Positions 41,958 to 53,320 of a stretch of DNA of 64,000 nt are shown in pieces. The notes beneath the pieces were generated by a model. It saw nothing but the letters and a program-made list of their open reading frames with translations. It did not search any database and had not been told where the DNA came from. The first letter of the stretch is position 1; each line of letters opens with the position of its first letter. The stretch covers positions 45,999,797 to 46,063,796 of the forward strand of contig CM049321.1 in the NCBI GenBank assembly GCA_026874595.1, in the 5' to 3' direction. Position numbers and translations under genes: made by a program. This DNA is from Sipunculus nudus. Its lineage: Eukaryota > Annelida > Sipuncula > Golfingiida > Sipunculidae.

Positions 41958-42622
41958 GCCAGTTGCTTTTATATTATTTTTGTGACTAAAGTTTAATTTG
42001 AAAACGGTGCGTTGTTTTAAACAAAATACTTCTGCAACACGCATGTGAAACAAAGTGACGTGTCATTTGAGTCTTTATTCCAAAAACGGTACAGCCTTAT
42101 AGTAAAACGGCATATTGCAATAATTGAAGGTTTATAGTGCAAATGTACCTATTGTACTCTCTAAAAGTAGCGTATGTTGAAAACCGTTCACGGATACTGA
42201 TGTAATTAAGGGAATTACTTGACTGAATCAATTAAATGACACGTAGCATTGTAGAACCTCTGTGAATTGTGCGCATTATTCTACACCCTACAACTGATTC
42301 AGTATGTCAGACTTAAGCCGCCTGTCAAAAAGGTAACGTATTGTAGATGATACATCCGACAGAGAGGTTTTCTCATCTTTGAATTCTTGAAGATATTAAT
42401 TAAACTGTGACATGAAAAAATCAATCTCATTAGACATTAATGAAAACCAGTTTTAATAAACAGTGGTGAAATTATTTTATGCTCATATGAGTTAAATAAA
42501 TGTAATATTGTTTTAGCCAGTCTGAGCGACAAGATGTTTTTAAAGATAAATGAAAGGTTCAATCAGTTATTTTTTTTTCTGGTCAAACATTTATCCTGTC
42601 TTCGGGTGTCGTTCAGACATAT

Positions 42623-42665
<43 letters not shown>

Positions 42666-45600
42666 TTGTGGCATTAACATAAGGCCATGCTGTCAAATCA
42701 AAGATGAAGTAAGCAGGTATGACCAAAACAAGTTGTGGAATATTGATTCACATAATGCATTTGAGGCGTTCTGTATTAAATAAAAGGTCCACAGTGCCAT
42801 TTAGGTCCATTAAATGTCTATAATTGACGCAGCATGTGATCCTTTTATACACTTAATCTATGAAGGATATTTGAAACCTTATTCATATCAACCATGCCTA
42901 AATTATCGGTGACAACCAAGAATTAGCCAGAGGGCATTCAGGTACAGCACAAATTTCTTCAAAACCTATATAATTCATAGTTAACTCAGTAAAGCTAATT
43001 TGTAAATAAATGTATTTGAACGCTGTCTTCCCAATGCCCTATCATATTTTTTTTCCATAAACGGACACAAAGCAAAAGACATTGAAAGTTGCAATGGTAT
43101 CGATCTACAGTGCTGTGTGGTGAAAATCTCCTTTTGGGATCATGAATGACACATACTTCCATGTCAAAATATGCAAAAGCTCTCCGCACACTAAGACACC
43201 ATGAATCGTGGTTGTTCGATGTTCTCAGAAATATAATATTTTATACTTGGTCCGAATCCATTCAAAATGATAAAAAATCCAAATCTCCATGCCAATCAAT
43301 AAATTAGAAATCTGATCAAACATTACCAAACTGATTCATTATTAACAATTTCCAGACAAGACGCTTCTATGGTCTAGGGGTTGAGTATAAGGCTCAACGT
43401 CGTAAGGGATGAATTCGAACCTCAACCGAATAGAGGTTCGATTTTTTTTAGCCTTTCCGGGATGTGAGTGCTGCACTGTCGCGATGTACTCGTAGGCGAA
43501 TTTACCTTTTATTTAAAAAAAAGACCGATGTTTATGGATCCGGATGCACAAAATCTAATCACGCAATCAAAGCCGGGTCCAAAACAAGACAAAACTGATC
43601 ATTTAGATACATCAGGTTAAAAAAAACACATATTAAGATCACGCATCCATCTCTCCACACAGCCATTAGTATATCTGATAAGGGGTAAGACTTTTCCTTA
43701 TCAATATCAAAATGTTCCACGGTTGTCTCAGAATAGTCTGCTGCATGCAGTTGTGAGAAGTATCCTATTTTGTACCATTACTTTGCTAACCTTATGAAAA
43801 GAGCCACAGCATAATAGTTTAGAATTGTCTGAACAAAATGTCCAGCAAGCACATTGACGAGAGCAGGTATTTCGACGAATTAAATGAAAATTGGTAAAGC
43901 ACCTGATGCCGAGGAATTCCCGTCGATATGTTCACGTTCAGCAGGAGTAGATTTGTCGCGGGACTAGGAAAACCCTTTGAACGAAATAGATGGCATACGT
44001 ATCCACGATAATCCTTGTATATAGTGGGGACACTTCTTCCGATGATTGTCATTATGATAATTGCGATATGACTAAGACAAACGTGTCATTGAGAACTGAG
44101 GATTTATACTAATAAAGGTATCGTGGCCTTCCGATTAAAAATTTGTTTCGATGGCTTGTCGCGAGAAACGATTTGCTGATACGTACATTAAAAGGGTCTA
44201 TTCTGTGATCTTGTACGGAGAGCTCAAATTACTAGATTAAGACGTACAAGGACAGGCTCACACAAGACTGAAAGTTCTACAATCTTCCCAGACATCCAGG
44301 CACATGGCAGACACAAGCCGTGGACGGGTTGGCCCGGAGAAGAAAAAAATGTCAGGTTGAGCACGGTCACGTAGGGCAAAAACATGTCAAGTGGAAAGGC
44401 ATTCAAGCGATGCAAATCTACCAAGTGTTCTGACTGCTGGAGAAATGTTTTGGTAATACCAATAATTTCCGGATGCACCAGACCAGTCAAGAAATGTTTC
44501 TTCGCGAAATTTTACAATGTAATAACAGGATAATATAATTTTCGCTCAGGACGATTTTACAGTAATACCATTTTGTATTTATGGGCAGCTTTATGCCATG
44601 TACAGTTTTAAAATCAGGCTCTGTATAAAGGATTTGACGATTGTTTGTCACATTTCATATTTTAAAAGATACATTTTTTATTAATTACTTGCCGAATCTG
44701 ATCGGAAGTATTATTATACTCTGGTCGTTTTGTCTTACCCTTGCTTTCAAACTGTGGCACAAAAGAAGTCCTGCCTGTTGTCCGAGCTACTGCTGTTTCG
44801 CTAAAATGTGTGTTCATGGGATAAGGCCTTGAAACATTTCTCCCATGGAAGTTGAGAGTAATAACGTTACAGTTTACTAACAATGTATGGCACTGCTCTA
44901 ATGTTTTAAGTATGCTTTTTTAGTATTTTCTTTAAGTGATTAGGGTAAATCCGAGATTACATCCTCCTTCCGTCTTATTTTAGCAGTAGGAAGTATGTCG
45001 CAATCAGATGGCGAGAAGAAAGTCCAAACTGAACTGCAACGTGTCTACAAGGCCTGGATGACCGAGACTAAATGCCGTGCGTTGTGTAGCAGCCAGGAGC
45101 CTCCAGCTTGCATTAACAGCTACATATCAGAGAACCTTTGCATCTTGTACGTGGAAGCACCGCTAAGTGCACTTTTGTACCGGAAGTTTTCAACTTCTAC
45201 TGAAGGTGGGATTTCTTTCATATAAATTCAGAGAATAGAGTGATAATAGTCGTCATGTCTCCAAACTGATATTGTATGTCCAACCTACACAATTCGAAAT
45301 AGATTTAGATAAAAATAGGGGTGTGAACCTACTACCTGCAGCAAATAAGTCTATGCCCTAACCATTAAGAAATCACTCGGCCCACGGGAACACACATAGG
45401 TGTGTGTCAAGTGCATTTATATTTATAGTAGGACAAACAAACTGAAGTTAATGCTGCCACTCCAGATTCCTTGGTCTTGCTCCAGGCTTGAGATTACAGA
45501 TAACAGATGTTCTTACAAATTTATAGTTTATGCTTTCCACGGTAAGGATATATTAACCTTAAAAGGGCACGTTTTTGTTACCATAAAATATCTTGCAACT

Positions 45601-46944
45601 ATCTTCTTAAGCACGGTGAATTGAGAGTAATTTGTATTTAAGTCATTATGGAGAAAGCAGACACCAAGACAGTAAAAGACAGACAACACTTATGTTTCTA
45701 GCCATATAAAACGATCTGTAGAATTTTTTTATGTGAAAGTGTAATTTCAAAGACATCGGCCTTTCTCAAATAATAAGGTGTACTACCCCTTACACATTTG
45801 CCTGCATATGCGACAAAATTAAGCTACACTTTTTCTGGTGACTTTTTTCTGAGATTAAATGTAAATCCTACATGTTCTTGTAAATACCGAATGCATGCTT
45901 TCAGGGCATTTTATTAATTTTTTCCTCAGTTCGGCAATATTTTGTTACCATGGTCCAACTCGCGATTTCTTTGTTAGACATGGCGAATTGAGAATGTGAT
46001 TTGTATTCAGTAATTCTGCAAGAGGCAGTGACAGAGCCGGAGGAGACAAGAATAAAGGATTTTAGTTCATATCAGGCCCTAGAAAGAAATAACTACAGTG
46101 CTTAGCCATATGTAGCCTTCTTTCAAATGTAAAAGTGAACTTTCCAAAAAATACACTCCAGACTTTGTGTCACAATATATTCTAAAGATAAGCATATATT
46201 TATTGATAATCTGCTTCTCTATATGGTAAAAAATTATATATCTTTATGGAATGGCTTTAATATGAGATGTTAACTAGGACACGTATTTTTTATGAAACTG
46301 CTAAATTATTTAAATCATTAAAAAACGCGTAAAGAGGTTAGACCTTGACATAGACCCACAGTCTTGAGTTCACACATGCAACGCTCTAAAAAATAGCTTA
46401 GCCATTTGTAGATTTCAAGAATTATTACATTGACATTAGGCTTGAGAAACTTTTTATAATCCAGTTTTCAGTAACTTTAAATTCCTTGTGATTAATTCAT
46501 GATGTTTTTTTTAATTTCGGGTAAGGCATATGATTAATATGCATTGACTGCATAGGTTTTCCTTCTATTTGGCAGGAATTCAGTTACCACTGTCAATTTG
46601 TGTAATTCTCTATGTTTAACCCGTGTCCCACAACAGCGGATGTTAACTTCCAGGTTCTTTTCAGTCAATCAAAACAAAAGGCAGACCTGATGTCATACAT
46701 ACGCAATGTACTCTCCAAATGCAATATAAGACAGCTGTACATTAACAGAAACAAATATAATTACTAATAAACAAAGTCTTCCGATTAACTGGTTCACATC
46801 ACGTGACTCTGCGCAGACAAGTGTAGGTTTGCACTATAGTTCACCTCTGGCGGCTGGCCTCCAGCGCACAACCCGCGTTGTCAGTCTGTAGATATAAATC
46901 CAGCGTTAATCCACAAATGTCCTGTTTTAGAGCCCTCTGTCAAT

Positions 46945-47000
<56 letters not shown>

Positions 47001-48739
47001 GCTGCATTCAGCTATTACTCTCCGTCTGTTACCGAGTAACTTCTCTCTCGCGAAACTCAGCACCGTTGCAACACAGTCCTGTTATGACGAAGTCCTGTGT
47101 CTGTTACCGGGAGCCTGCTAGATTGATCAGAATCCGACTCCTCCCGACTGACTCTCCGAACATACTGACACTACTGCCTCACAAGGCTAACCGGAAAAAG
47201 TAGATCAGCCCGTCCGGCTGTCCGCAGCTACCAACAGGTATTTCTACACTCTTCCAATGCCGCTGCCAGCTTCCTTGTCGATTCTCTCTCGATTACTGCT
47301 CACTATCTAGTTTTGTACCGGTTCCTGACATCACAAGTCCCGACAGTTATCAGCTCGATTCACTTGCTCCGCTGTCACAAAAATAAAAAATTCAGGAGAC
47401 ACGCCCCTAGGAGTAATACGTAGGAAAAAACTACCCTGCCTGACACAGACTTGGTGGCGCCAGCTGAACACCGTTGCGAAGAGACAAGTTACAACTCGAA
47501 AAAGAAAAATACACAAAAGGCGCCAGCGTTCTACACATCAATTAAAACAATTAAAAAACCCAGTATTATCAGTATTATTTCATTTCAGCCCTGATGAAGG
47601 TAAGGCTTCACGACAAAGGTAAAATGACTGTTTCATTCGTTCACCTTTGGTCCTGCAAGAAATAACGGGAACCCGTCAACTTTTCCCTCAGAAAGCACCT
47701 CTTAGGTCACCAATATAATTATGGTTAGAACTGGGCTCTTTAAAAATTAAGTAATGTCTTTATTCGTATATTGTAAATAAACAAGGGTTCGTGATTTAAC
47801 AAGAGATTATAACAAGATGTCGCCCCCAAACGTGAGGAGAGGCATAAGAGCTTTGCTAAATAAAGCAACACGTCGTTTCTTCAACGAAAGGTGATAAGAG
47901 ATAAGACTTCGATTTGATTAAATTGAACATTTAAATCAAGGTCGTTCCTTTTTTTTCTTGACACACTTAATCTTTGCTCCGTTTCCTGCAGCAATACATC
48001 TTTATATCCCGAGCTCCTATTTTCCTTTAACTTAACTTTAGTTTCAGCTTTATTTAAAAAAGGATTGGAATCTGACCATATTACTCATCCATTTTCTAAA
48101 TAAACTTTCTCAGTAGGCCTTGTTTTCCTTGGTTCAGTACCAAACAACAGTGTACTTATTCTTCAACTCGCTAGATGAGATATGATAGATATTTAATGAA
48201 CTTTCTATTCAAATACACTTTCTTTTGATCATAACAGGTCAAAAAGAATTTTTAAAGTAAAACATATTCCAGAGGTTATTTCGAGTTTACCCTGTTTTAG
48301 TCTAACCCGTCATGTAAAAATATCTTGTAAGACTTGTTTCATAAATTACTTTTATTATAATTATTATTATTATAGATGTATATTCATGAAACATATTTTA
48401 TTTTATCCAAAGATGAAAATGACCATTGCATCATAAGTAACATTATGACGGGAAAATACACATGTTACAAATTCCTCCTTAAACCTCTCACCTGGAAGGA
48501 ATCTGAAGGAAACTGTTCCAATCTGGGCGCCTCGCTGGTCAGCATCGAAACTCTGAAGGAACAGGAGAATATCAGGAGTGCAATCAGGAAAATCAACGGA
48601 CACGGTAATTCCCGGGTACCTCCGTCATTTTAATATGGTATTCAGACTATTTGCTACGTTATACTTCCTTATAACAGTACTTATGAAGACGTGTGTGAAG
48701 GTCCGAATGCCGCTTCTTAAATCACTGTGATACATACAC

Positions 48740-48831
<92 letters not shown>

Positions 48832-50414
48832 GTGGAACTAGAACACACAGAAAAATCGGTTACTACCAATGGGTAACGAACCGGTGATCTTCCGATTTCT
48901 GGTCGGCTGCTTTAACCAATTTAACCACAGATCCCCAACCCATCTGTGTATTTGTACACTTCTATAGAATCCAGGAGTGTACTCAGGGTAGAGACGTCAG
49001 AGTACTACCCACTGCATTTGTTAGCACGGCGACTTTGCATCCAGCAGAGAAAACTGGTGGCTTTATATGGCGTGTGGCATATTTTTTTGTAGAGAATTGT
49101 ATGAAACTACACTGCGATAGCTATGCATCCTATTGCAAGGATATCCTATTGACACCCTATTGCCATTGTATATAGCTGGAAATATTTACATTGGCTTACA
49201 TATGAGGAATTAACAAAGAATAATACAGCAGACTTTATATTTAAAGTGTATGTCTCATGAAAAGGATTTCTTGCCTGTAAATCGTACTAATGCTCATTAA
49301 GCACATAACCTCAAATAGACCTGTCTGTGACTGCATGTCTGTAAGACATTTTACAAGATGCAGAAAGGTTGATCATAAATGCTGAATTGTAATTAATACT
49401 TTTTCCCCACAAGGTACATATCTTGTGACTTGTTTAATGATTCAGATATAATGAAAATATATTTCCACTTGGACCATATTTAGAGCTTCCATACTGTCTG
49501 TCAATTATATAGGAGAGATTAAAACTGGCGCTTTAACAGGAAATAGTCATGCCAGAACATAACTTGAGCGTATGAGCGAGAGACTTGTACCATTTGTTTT
49601 TACTCGAGATAAGGCAAGTCCTGAGTTGAGTCCACGATTTTGTTGTCTCGATCTTCTATTCGAGGGTTATGTAATCTGACTCAAAGGTCAGACCTAGCAG
49701 TATAGACCGACTTCATATCGGGCAAAGTGGAAATAAAACTGTATCTAAAACACATCATGAAGATTTAAATATGTGCGAATTAATGACATGTTATTAAAAA
49801 AAGGTAAATAGTCATAGCAGAACATAAATTGAGCATATGAACGAAAGCAATGTACCTTTTCTTTTTACTCGAGATGGGGAGGGTCCAAAGTTGAGTCCAC
49901 GGTTTCGTTGTCTCGAACTTCTAATAGAGGGTTATGCAATAGGACTCTAAGGTCAGAACTAGCAATATAGACCGCCTTCATTCCGGACAAAGTGGACTAA
50001 AATTGTATGGCAAACGCATTAGGAAGATTTTAAATATGTGCGAACTTATGACATATTATTACAAAAAAAGGCAATACTAAGAAGCGAGAAAATAAGTGCG
50101 CATGCGCTCAACATCTGTTGATTTACCGGAATACTTCTTTTAAATACCTTACTTTATGACGGAGACATGACATATCTCCTGATATTTTAGGAAATTTTTG
50201 GACCTCGGGTTCTGATGCTGGCAGTGAAGGGTACTGGACCTGGACAGCTACCGGTCAGATGGTAGGCTGGTGGTTCAACAATTGGGTCCCGAATGAACCA
50301 AACAACTTTAGAGGAAGTCAACACTGCATGATCTTAAATGGTTATTTAGACCTGCAATGGGACGATGACCACTGTGACAGAAGATGGAACGCAATCTGTG
50401 AAAAGAGTATTTAA
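41909..50414 (+). CDS. Secreted PAN-like/C-type lectin protein (4 coding exons)
   Basis: Predicted secreted lectin. Exons 41909-41957, 44984-45205, 48413-48604 and 50191-50414 join in phase (687 nt, 228 residues). Order: signal peptide (1-16 or so); PAN/apple-like segment with [20 protein letters not shown] and [10 protein letters not shown]-type lectin domain from about residue 95. The lectin domain has [41 protein letters not shown] (EPN at 190-192), QWDDDHC (WDD where WND is usual) and WNAICEK. EPN predicts mannose-type, calcium-dependent sugar recognition by family rule. The only weak point is the first junction, where exon 1 copy B has a GC donor; copy A at 33,205 has GT. Confidence 0.75.
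42623..42660. repeat. (TA)n microsatellite in lectin intron 1
   Basis: Uninterrupted TA. Confidence 0.9.
43364..43436 (+). mobile_element. tRNA-like SINE head
   Basis: 73 nt. The ends CTTCTAT and ATAGAGG can pair as an acceptor stem. TGGTCTAGGGGT fits a Pol III A box, and GAATTCGAACC fits a B box about 30 nt later. The D and T arms pair poorly, so I call a tRNA-derived SINE or pseudo-tRNA rather than a working tRNA gene. Confidence 0.5.
44984..45205 (+). CDS. Lectin exon 2: PAN/apple-like segment
   Basis: Acceptor TCTTATTTTAG, donor GAAG|GTGGGA, phase 1 at both ends. Reads [20 protein letters not shown], then [19 protein letters not shown], with a C-x3-C...C...C-x-LY spacing typical of PAN-like modules in invertebrate lectins. 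The assignment is by pattern and could be a degenerate form. Confidence 0.75.
45540..46160. repeat. Diverged tandem duplication in lectin intron 2
   Basis: Two units about 390 nt apart share GGTGAATTGAGAG/GGCGAATTGAGAA, TAATTTGTATT/TGATTTGTATT, TAGCCATAT, and TGTGAAAGTGTAATTTC/TGTAAAAGTGAACTTTC. Confidence 0.65.
46947..46998. repeat. (CT)n microsatellite
   Basis: About 50 nt of CT. The frame 46943-47203 (MALSLSLS...) is repeat translation. Confidence 0.95.
48413..48604 (+). CDS. Lectin exon 3: N-terminal half of the C-type lectin domain
   Basis: The acceptor TTTATCCAAAG (ends 48412) keeps phase 1; the earlier TTATAG acceptor at 48,375 would hit a stop. Encodes [20 protein letters not shown] and [20 protein letters not shown]. 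Donor CACG|GTAATT. Confidence 0.82.
48742..48826. repeat. (TA)n microsatellite in lectin intron 3
   Basis: TA array with one CATATA break, directly next to a minus-strand SINE. Confidence 0.95.
48836..48945 (-). mobile_element. tRNA-derived SINE (minus strand) in lectin intron 3
   Basis: The minus strand reads GATCTGTGGTTAAATTGG, an A-box-like word, and GGTTCGTTACCC, a good B box, about 40 nt apart, then a short tail ending at the TA array. This is the layout of a tRNA-SINE whose 3' end is a TA microsatellite. Confidence 0.6.
49541..50070. repeat. 265-bp tandem duplication, two copies, before lectin exon 4
   Basis: Copy 1 starts AAATAGTCAT at 49541 and copy 2 at 49806. Shared words include TTTACTCGAGAT, GTTGAGTCCACG, GTTGTCTCGA, GAGGGTTATG and AAATATGTGCGAA. 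Roughly four in five positions agree by eye. Confidence 0.9.
50191..50414 (+). CDS. Lectin exon 4: C-terminal half of the C-type lectin domain and stop
   Basis: Acceptor GATATTTTAG. Reads [40 protein letters not shown] and [19 protein letters not shown], then TAA. The EPN and WDDDHC elements mark a likely functional calcium site. It follows directly on a 265-bp tandem duplication in the preceding intron. Confidence 0.88.
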
Positions 50415-50712
50415 TGTTGTTCTGTTGTTTTATGAGACCTCGACAAATTAGTAGTTTTGCACCCCTCCCCCTCCCCCTTACACACACACTAAATTGGTTG
50501 TTTGAATGACTGTTTAACTCGTCTGCAGGCAAAATTATGACCGGAATTTGACTACATTAGGGAATGACTAGGATAGCACCGAGGGAATAACCCAGTTTAT
50601 ACGTAAGGTATTCTTTGCCACTATTATACGCCATTTCTTACAGATTCCTTACCACTGCGAGATCGAAAAAAACTTTGTCTCGGTTAAGGGCGGTTCATTT
50701 GTTTATATTAAG

Positions 50713-50718
50713 AATAAA
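50713..50718 (+). promoter_or_regulatory. Polyadenylation signal candidate for the lectin gene
   Basis: AATAAA about 300 nt past the lectin stop codon. Confidence 0.45.
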
Positions 50719-51851
50719 AGCTACAGTATAAGTTTATGAATACGGTGAGAGTAGAAGAATTTTAGTGCATCGATATGATTTATTAAGCTCCGCCTTTGGT
50801 CTGAATTATAGTGTCTATATAGTGTCGTATGTCAATATTATGCTATGTAAATATAGACATTCGTTTGCTAATACGACGTTAAACAGTTATAAATGCACAT
50901 CAGTTTTTATAATCTTAGCTCCTGGGATTTTATTCCCTTATAAGCAACAAGTTGTAACCCTACGTGCCTATTTGGAGTCCATAATTAAGAAGAGTAGTGT
51001 GTCGTGTGGACATTGCATTGCCCTTTATATATAGATGACTTGAAATGTTGTAAAGTACTAGACGATTTGTAGATTTACATGAGACATTTACAATTTCGTA
51101 ATTAAAATATCAAGAAAAAATTATATAAAATAAGACAAGTTGCTACTCTCTTTTGGTTTACAACGGATGTGGCTCTTCATTTGATGAACAACTGGAATGC
51201 TATTCGGCAGTTTACTTTTCATATCCAGGGATACAAATCCTGTGGGACTTTCCCCTTAATCTCGATCTGATTTATTTTCTTGTCTATGTCCCGCCCCTCC
51301 ACAAAGTCTGAAGAACATGATCTGCCTTTCCCTCATGACTGCCATTAATTGTGTAATAATATTGCATTCCCTATTCAAATGCTTCATATAGTTTAATTTC
51401 TGGATGATGAATATTAAACATATATACATATAAACATACATACAATAATCAAATATCTCTAATGTCAGCAAAAGTATTCTGTAAAAAAGTTTGTTTGAAT
51501 ATGATGTGTAAATTTATCAATAAAATATATGTTGCTTGATGTTTGTTTTACTTTATATGTAAGAAAGGCTCATGAACAAATACATACTTACGTATATATG
51601 AGTGTATGAGTAAATGATAACATGGGTATTGAATGACATGGCGCCTATAAAAAAATGTGTACAGCGTTGGTATGCATCCACATATTATATAGCCAGTATG
51701 TCAACACCCGAAAAATAATTTTCAATTCATCCTTTAAAAAGGATACATGATCTTAATTAATGTATGTCGTTGTAAGTCATTTGTAACTATTACATGTATT
51801 GGTAAAATTGATATGCATGTAAGCAGTTTCTCAGCAGTGTTCAGTTTAACA

Positions 51852-51852
<1 letters not shown>
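50719..51852. other. Intergenic stretch after the lectin gene
   Basis: AT-rich. Frames at 50765-51034 and 51256-51471 have no recognisable domain. No element boundaries seen. Confidence 0.5.
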
Positions 51853-51898
<46 letters not shown>

Positions 51899-51899
<1 letters not shown>

Positions 51900-52011
51900 C
51901 GAAAGTTAAGATAAACAGTGACGCCTTTTAGATAGACTAACTAGTTTATTTACACACATAATAAACTATTAAGTCTATCTAAAAGGTGTCACTCTTTATC
52001 TTAACTTTCGC
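51899..52011. repeat. 113-bp hairpin followed by a conserved-looking tail, between TA arrays
   Basis: Arms 51899-51950 and 51960-52011 match at 48 of 52 positions. The tail CTACAGACTAACACGGCTAT (52,018-52,037) follows. TA arrays flank both sides (51,853-51,897 and 52,046-52,101). From memory, the words CCTTTTAGA/AGACTAAC and ACAGACTAACACGGCT resemble a repeat end found in other animal genomes; not verified. Confidence 0.9.
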
Positions 52012-52042
52012 TTCAACTACAGACTAACACGGCTATACCACT

Positions 52043-52108
<66 letters not shown>

Positions 52109-53320
52109 TGGTCCAAAAGTACTCGTACTCATAGTACTCGTATTCATGAGTACATTTTGAGTACTCAGTAATCGTACTCGAGTACTTTTTAAAAATCACG
52201 AAAGTACTCTTACTTGTACTTGAGTACTTTGAAAGTACTCGGTACTCATATGAGTATTTCATGAGTACTTAGGGTTTTTCATATATCATTAAAATTTCTC
52301 AATAAACTTTAATCTCAATTTATTATATTAGAAATATTTTATTATAGTATATTATAGTTAGATATTTTATGTATAATATATAACATATATAATATTGTAT
52401 ATAATAGTACTTAAAGTAATCCATCTGTTACTATAACTGAAACTATTACAGCATTTTGGCATCGATAACTACTACTATTACTATTACTTGGTTCCTATTA
52501 CTAATACTATAACTTTTTAATATAAAATATAAATAAATTGAACTATTTTAATATTAATACATTCATGCAATTTATGTGTACATGTATATACAGCATTATA
52601 TATTTCCAGCAAGATAAGTACAACATAGTGATCGATAAAACATTAAATCAGCAAGTTCATACTGAGTAATATTTTGGGAGAAAAATTCTAATTTTTGAAA
52701 GATCCCAAAATAAAAATGTTTGCCACAATTCAATACAATTAAATATACTCAGAACCTGTTCATCATAACATAAACTCAGCAGTGCTCTTGAGCCTGGGCT
52801 ATCAAGCTTGAATTGATTTATATATGAAACTAAATGTGATCGTAGTTTTGGCAGATTTTCAATGGGAATTGCAGTCTTTGATGAGCTCTGTACACAGTCT
52901 GTGGCACAACTAAGACTTAACTGTTGGCTGTCAACTAATTAACCCTTGAACAGCTGTGACTATCAGACCATACATCCTGTAGCTACAACAACATAGGCTG
53001 CACCATCACATTCTACTATCAGCTAATAATAACTTGCCCAACATACTGTGGACGCTCACAAAGGACTTCTCCAATGTTTTATGACCAAGCCTTCTTAATG
53101 AATCAACAAAGGGATCCAGGGGTTAACCTCAAGCCAAAGTCTTCTGTTCAGAGCCCACTGGACCATGAAAGCACCCAGCGTTTTCTAATCACACTACACC
53201 AAGCCCTTTACTGTGCCCTATCAACCTAATCAAACAAACACTCAATTCATCAGTGGACTTCCGGTTAACATGGCGGACTAATGGCAACGCCTTAACGGAG
53301 CTCTTAAAAAACAAGCAATA

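Larger units (their letters stand above)
40060..44990. repeat. Segmental duplication block B (receptor exon 10 copy plus lectin first exon)
   Basis: Collinear with block A. Between the first-exon copy and the exon 2 acceptor it holds about 2 kb not found in block A (roughly 42,110-44,130), which includes a TA microsatellite (42,623-42,660) and a tRNA-like SINE head (43,364-43,436). Confidence 0.85.
45206..48412 (+). other. Lectin intron 2
   Basis: Contains a diverged tandem duplication (45,540-46,160), a CT microsatellite (about 46,947-46,998) and a GC-richer island (46,620-47,530) of unknown nature. No further exon recognised; exons 2 and 3 join in phase without one. Confidence 0.6.

Noticed and set aside
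43364-43436. Functional tRNA gene
   Set aside because: The acceptor stem pairs, but the D and T arms do not form convincingly; better read as a SINE head.
46943-47203. Frame beginning [11 protein letters not shown] that mimics a signal peptide
   Set aside because: The hydrophobic part is a CT microsatellite; no downstream exon or domain follows.
48376-48412. Earlier start of lectin exon 3 at the TTATAG acceptor (48,376)
   Set aside because: Joined to exon 2 in phase 1 it reads a stop within a few codons; the acceptor ending at 48,412 keeps the frame.
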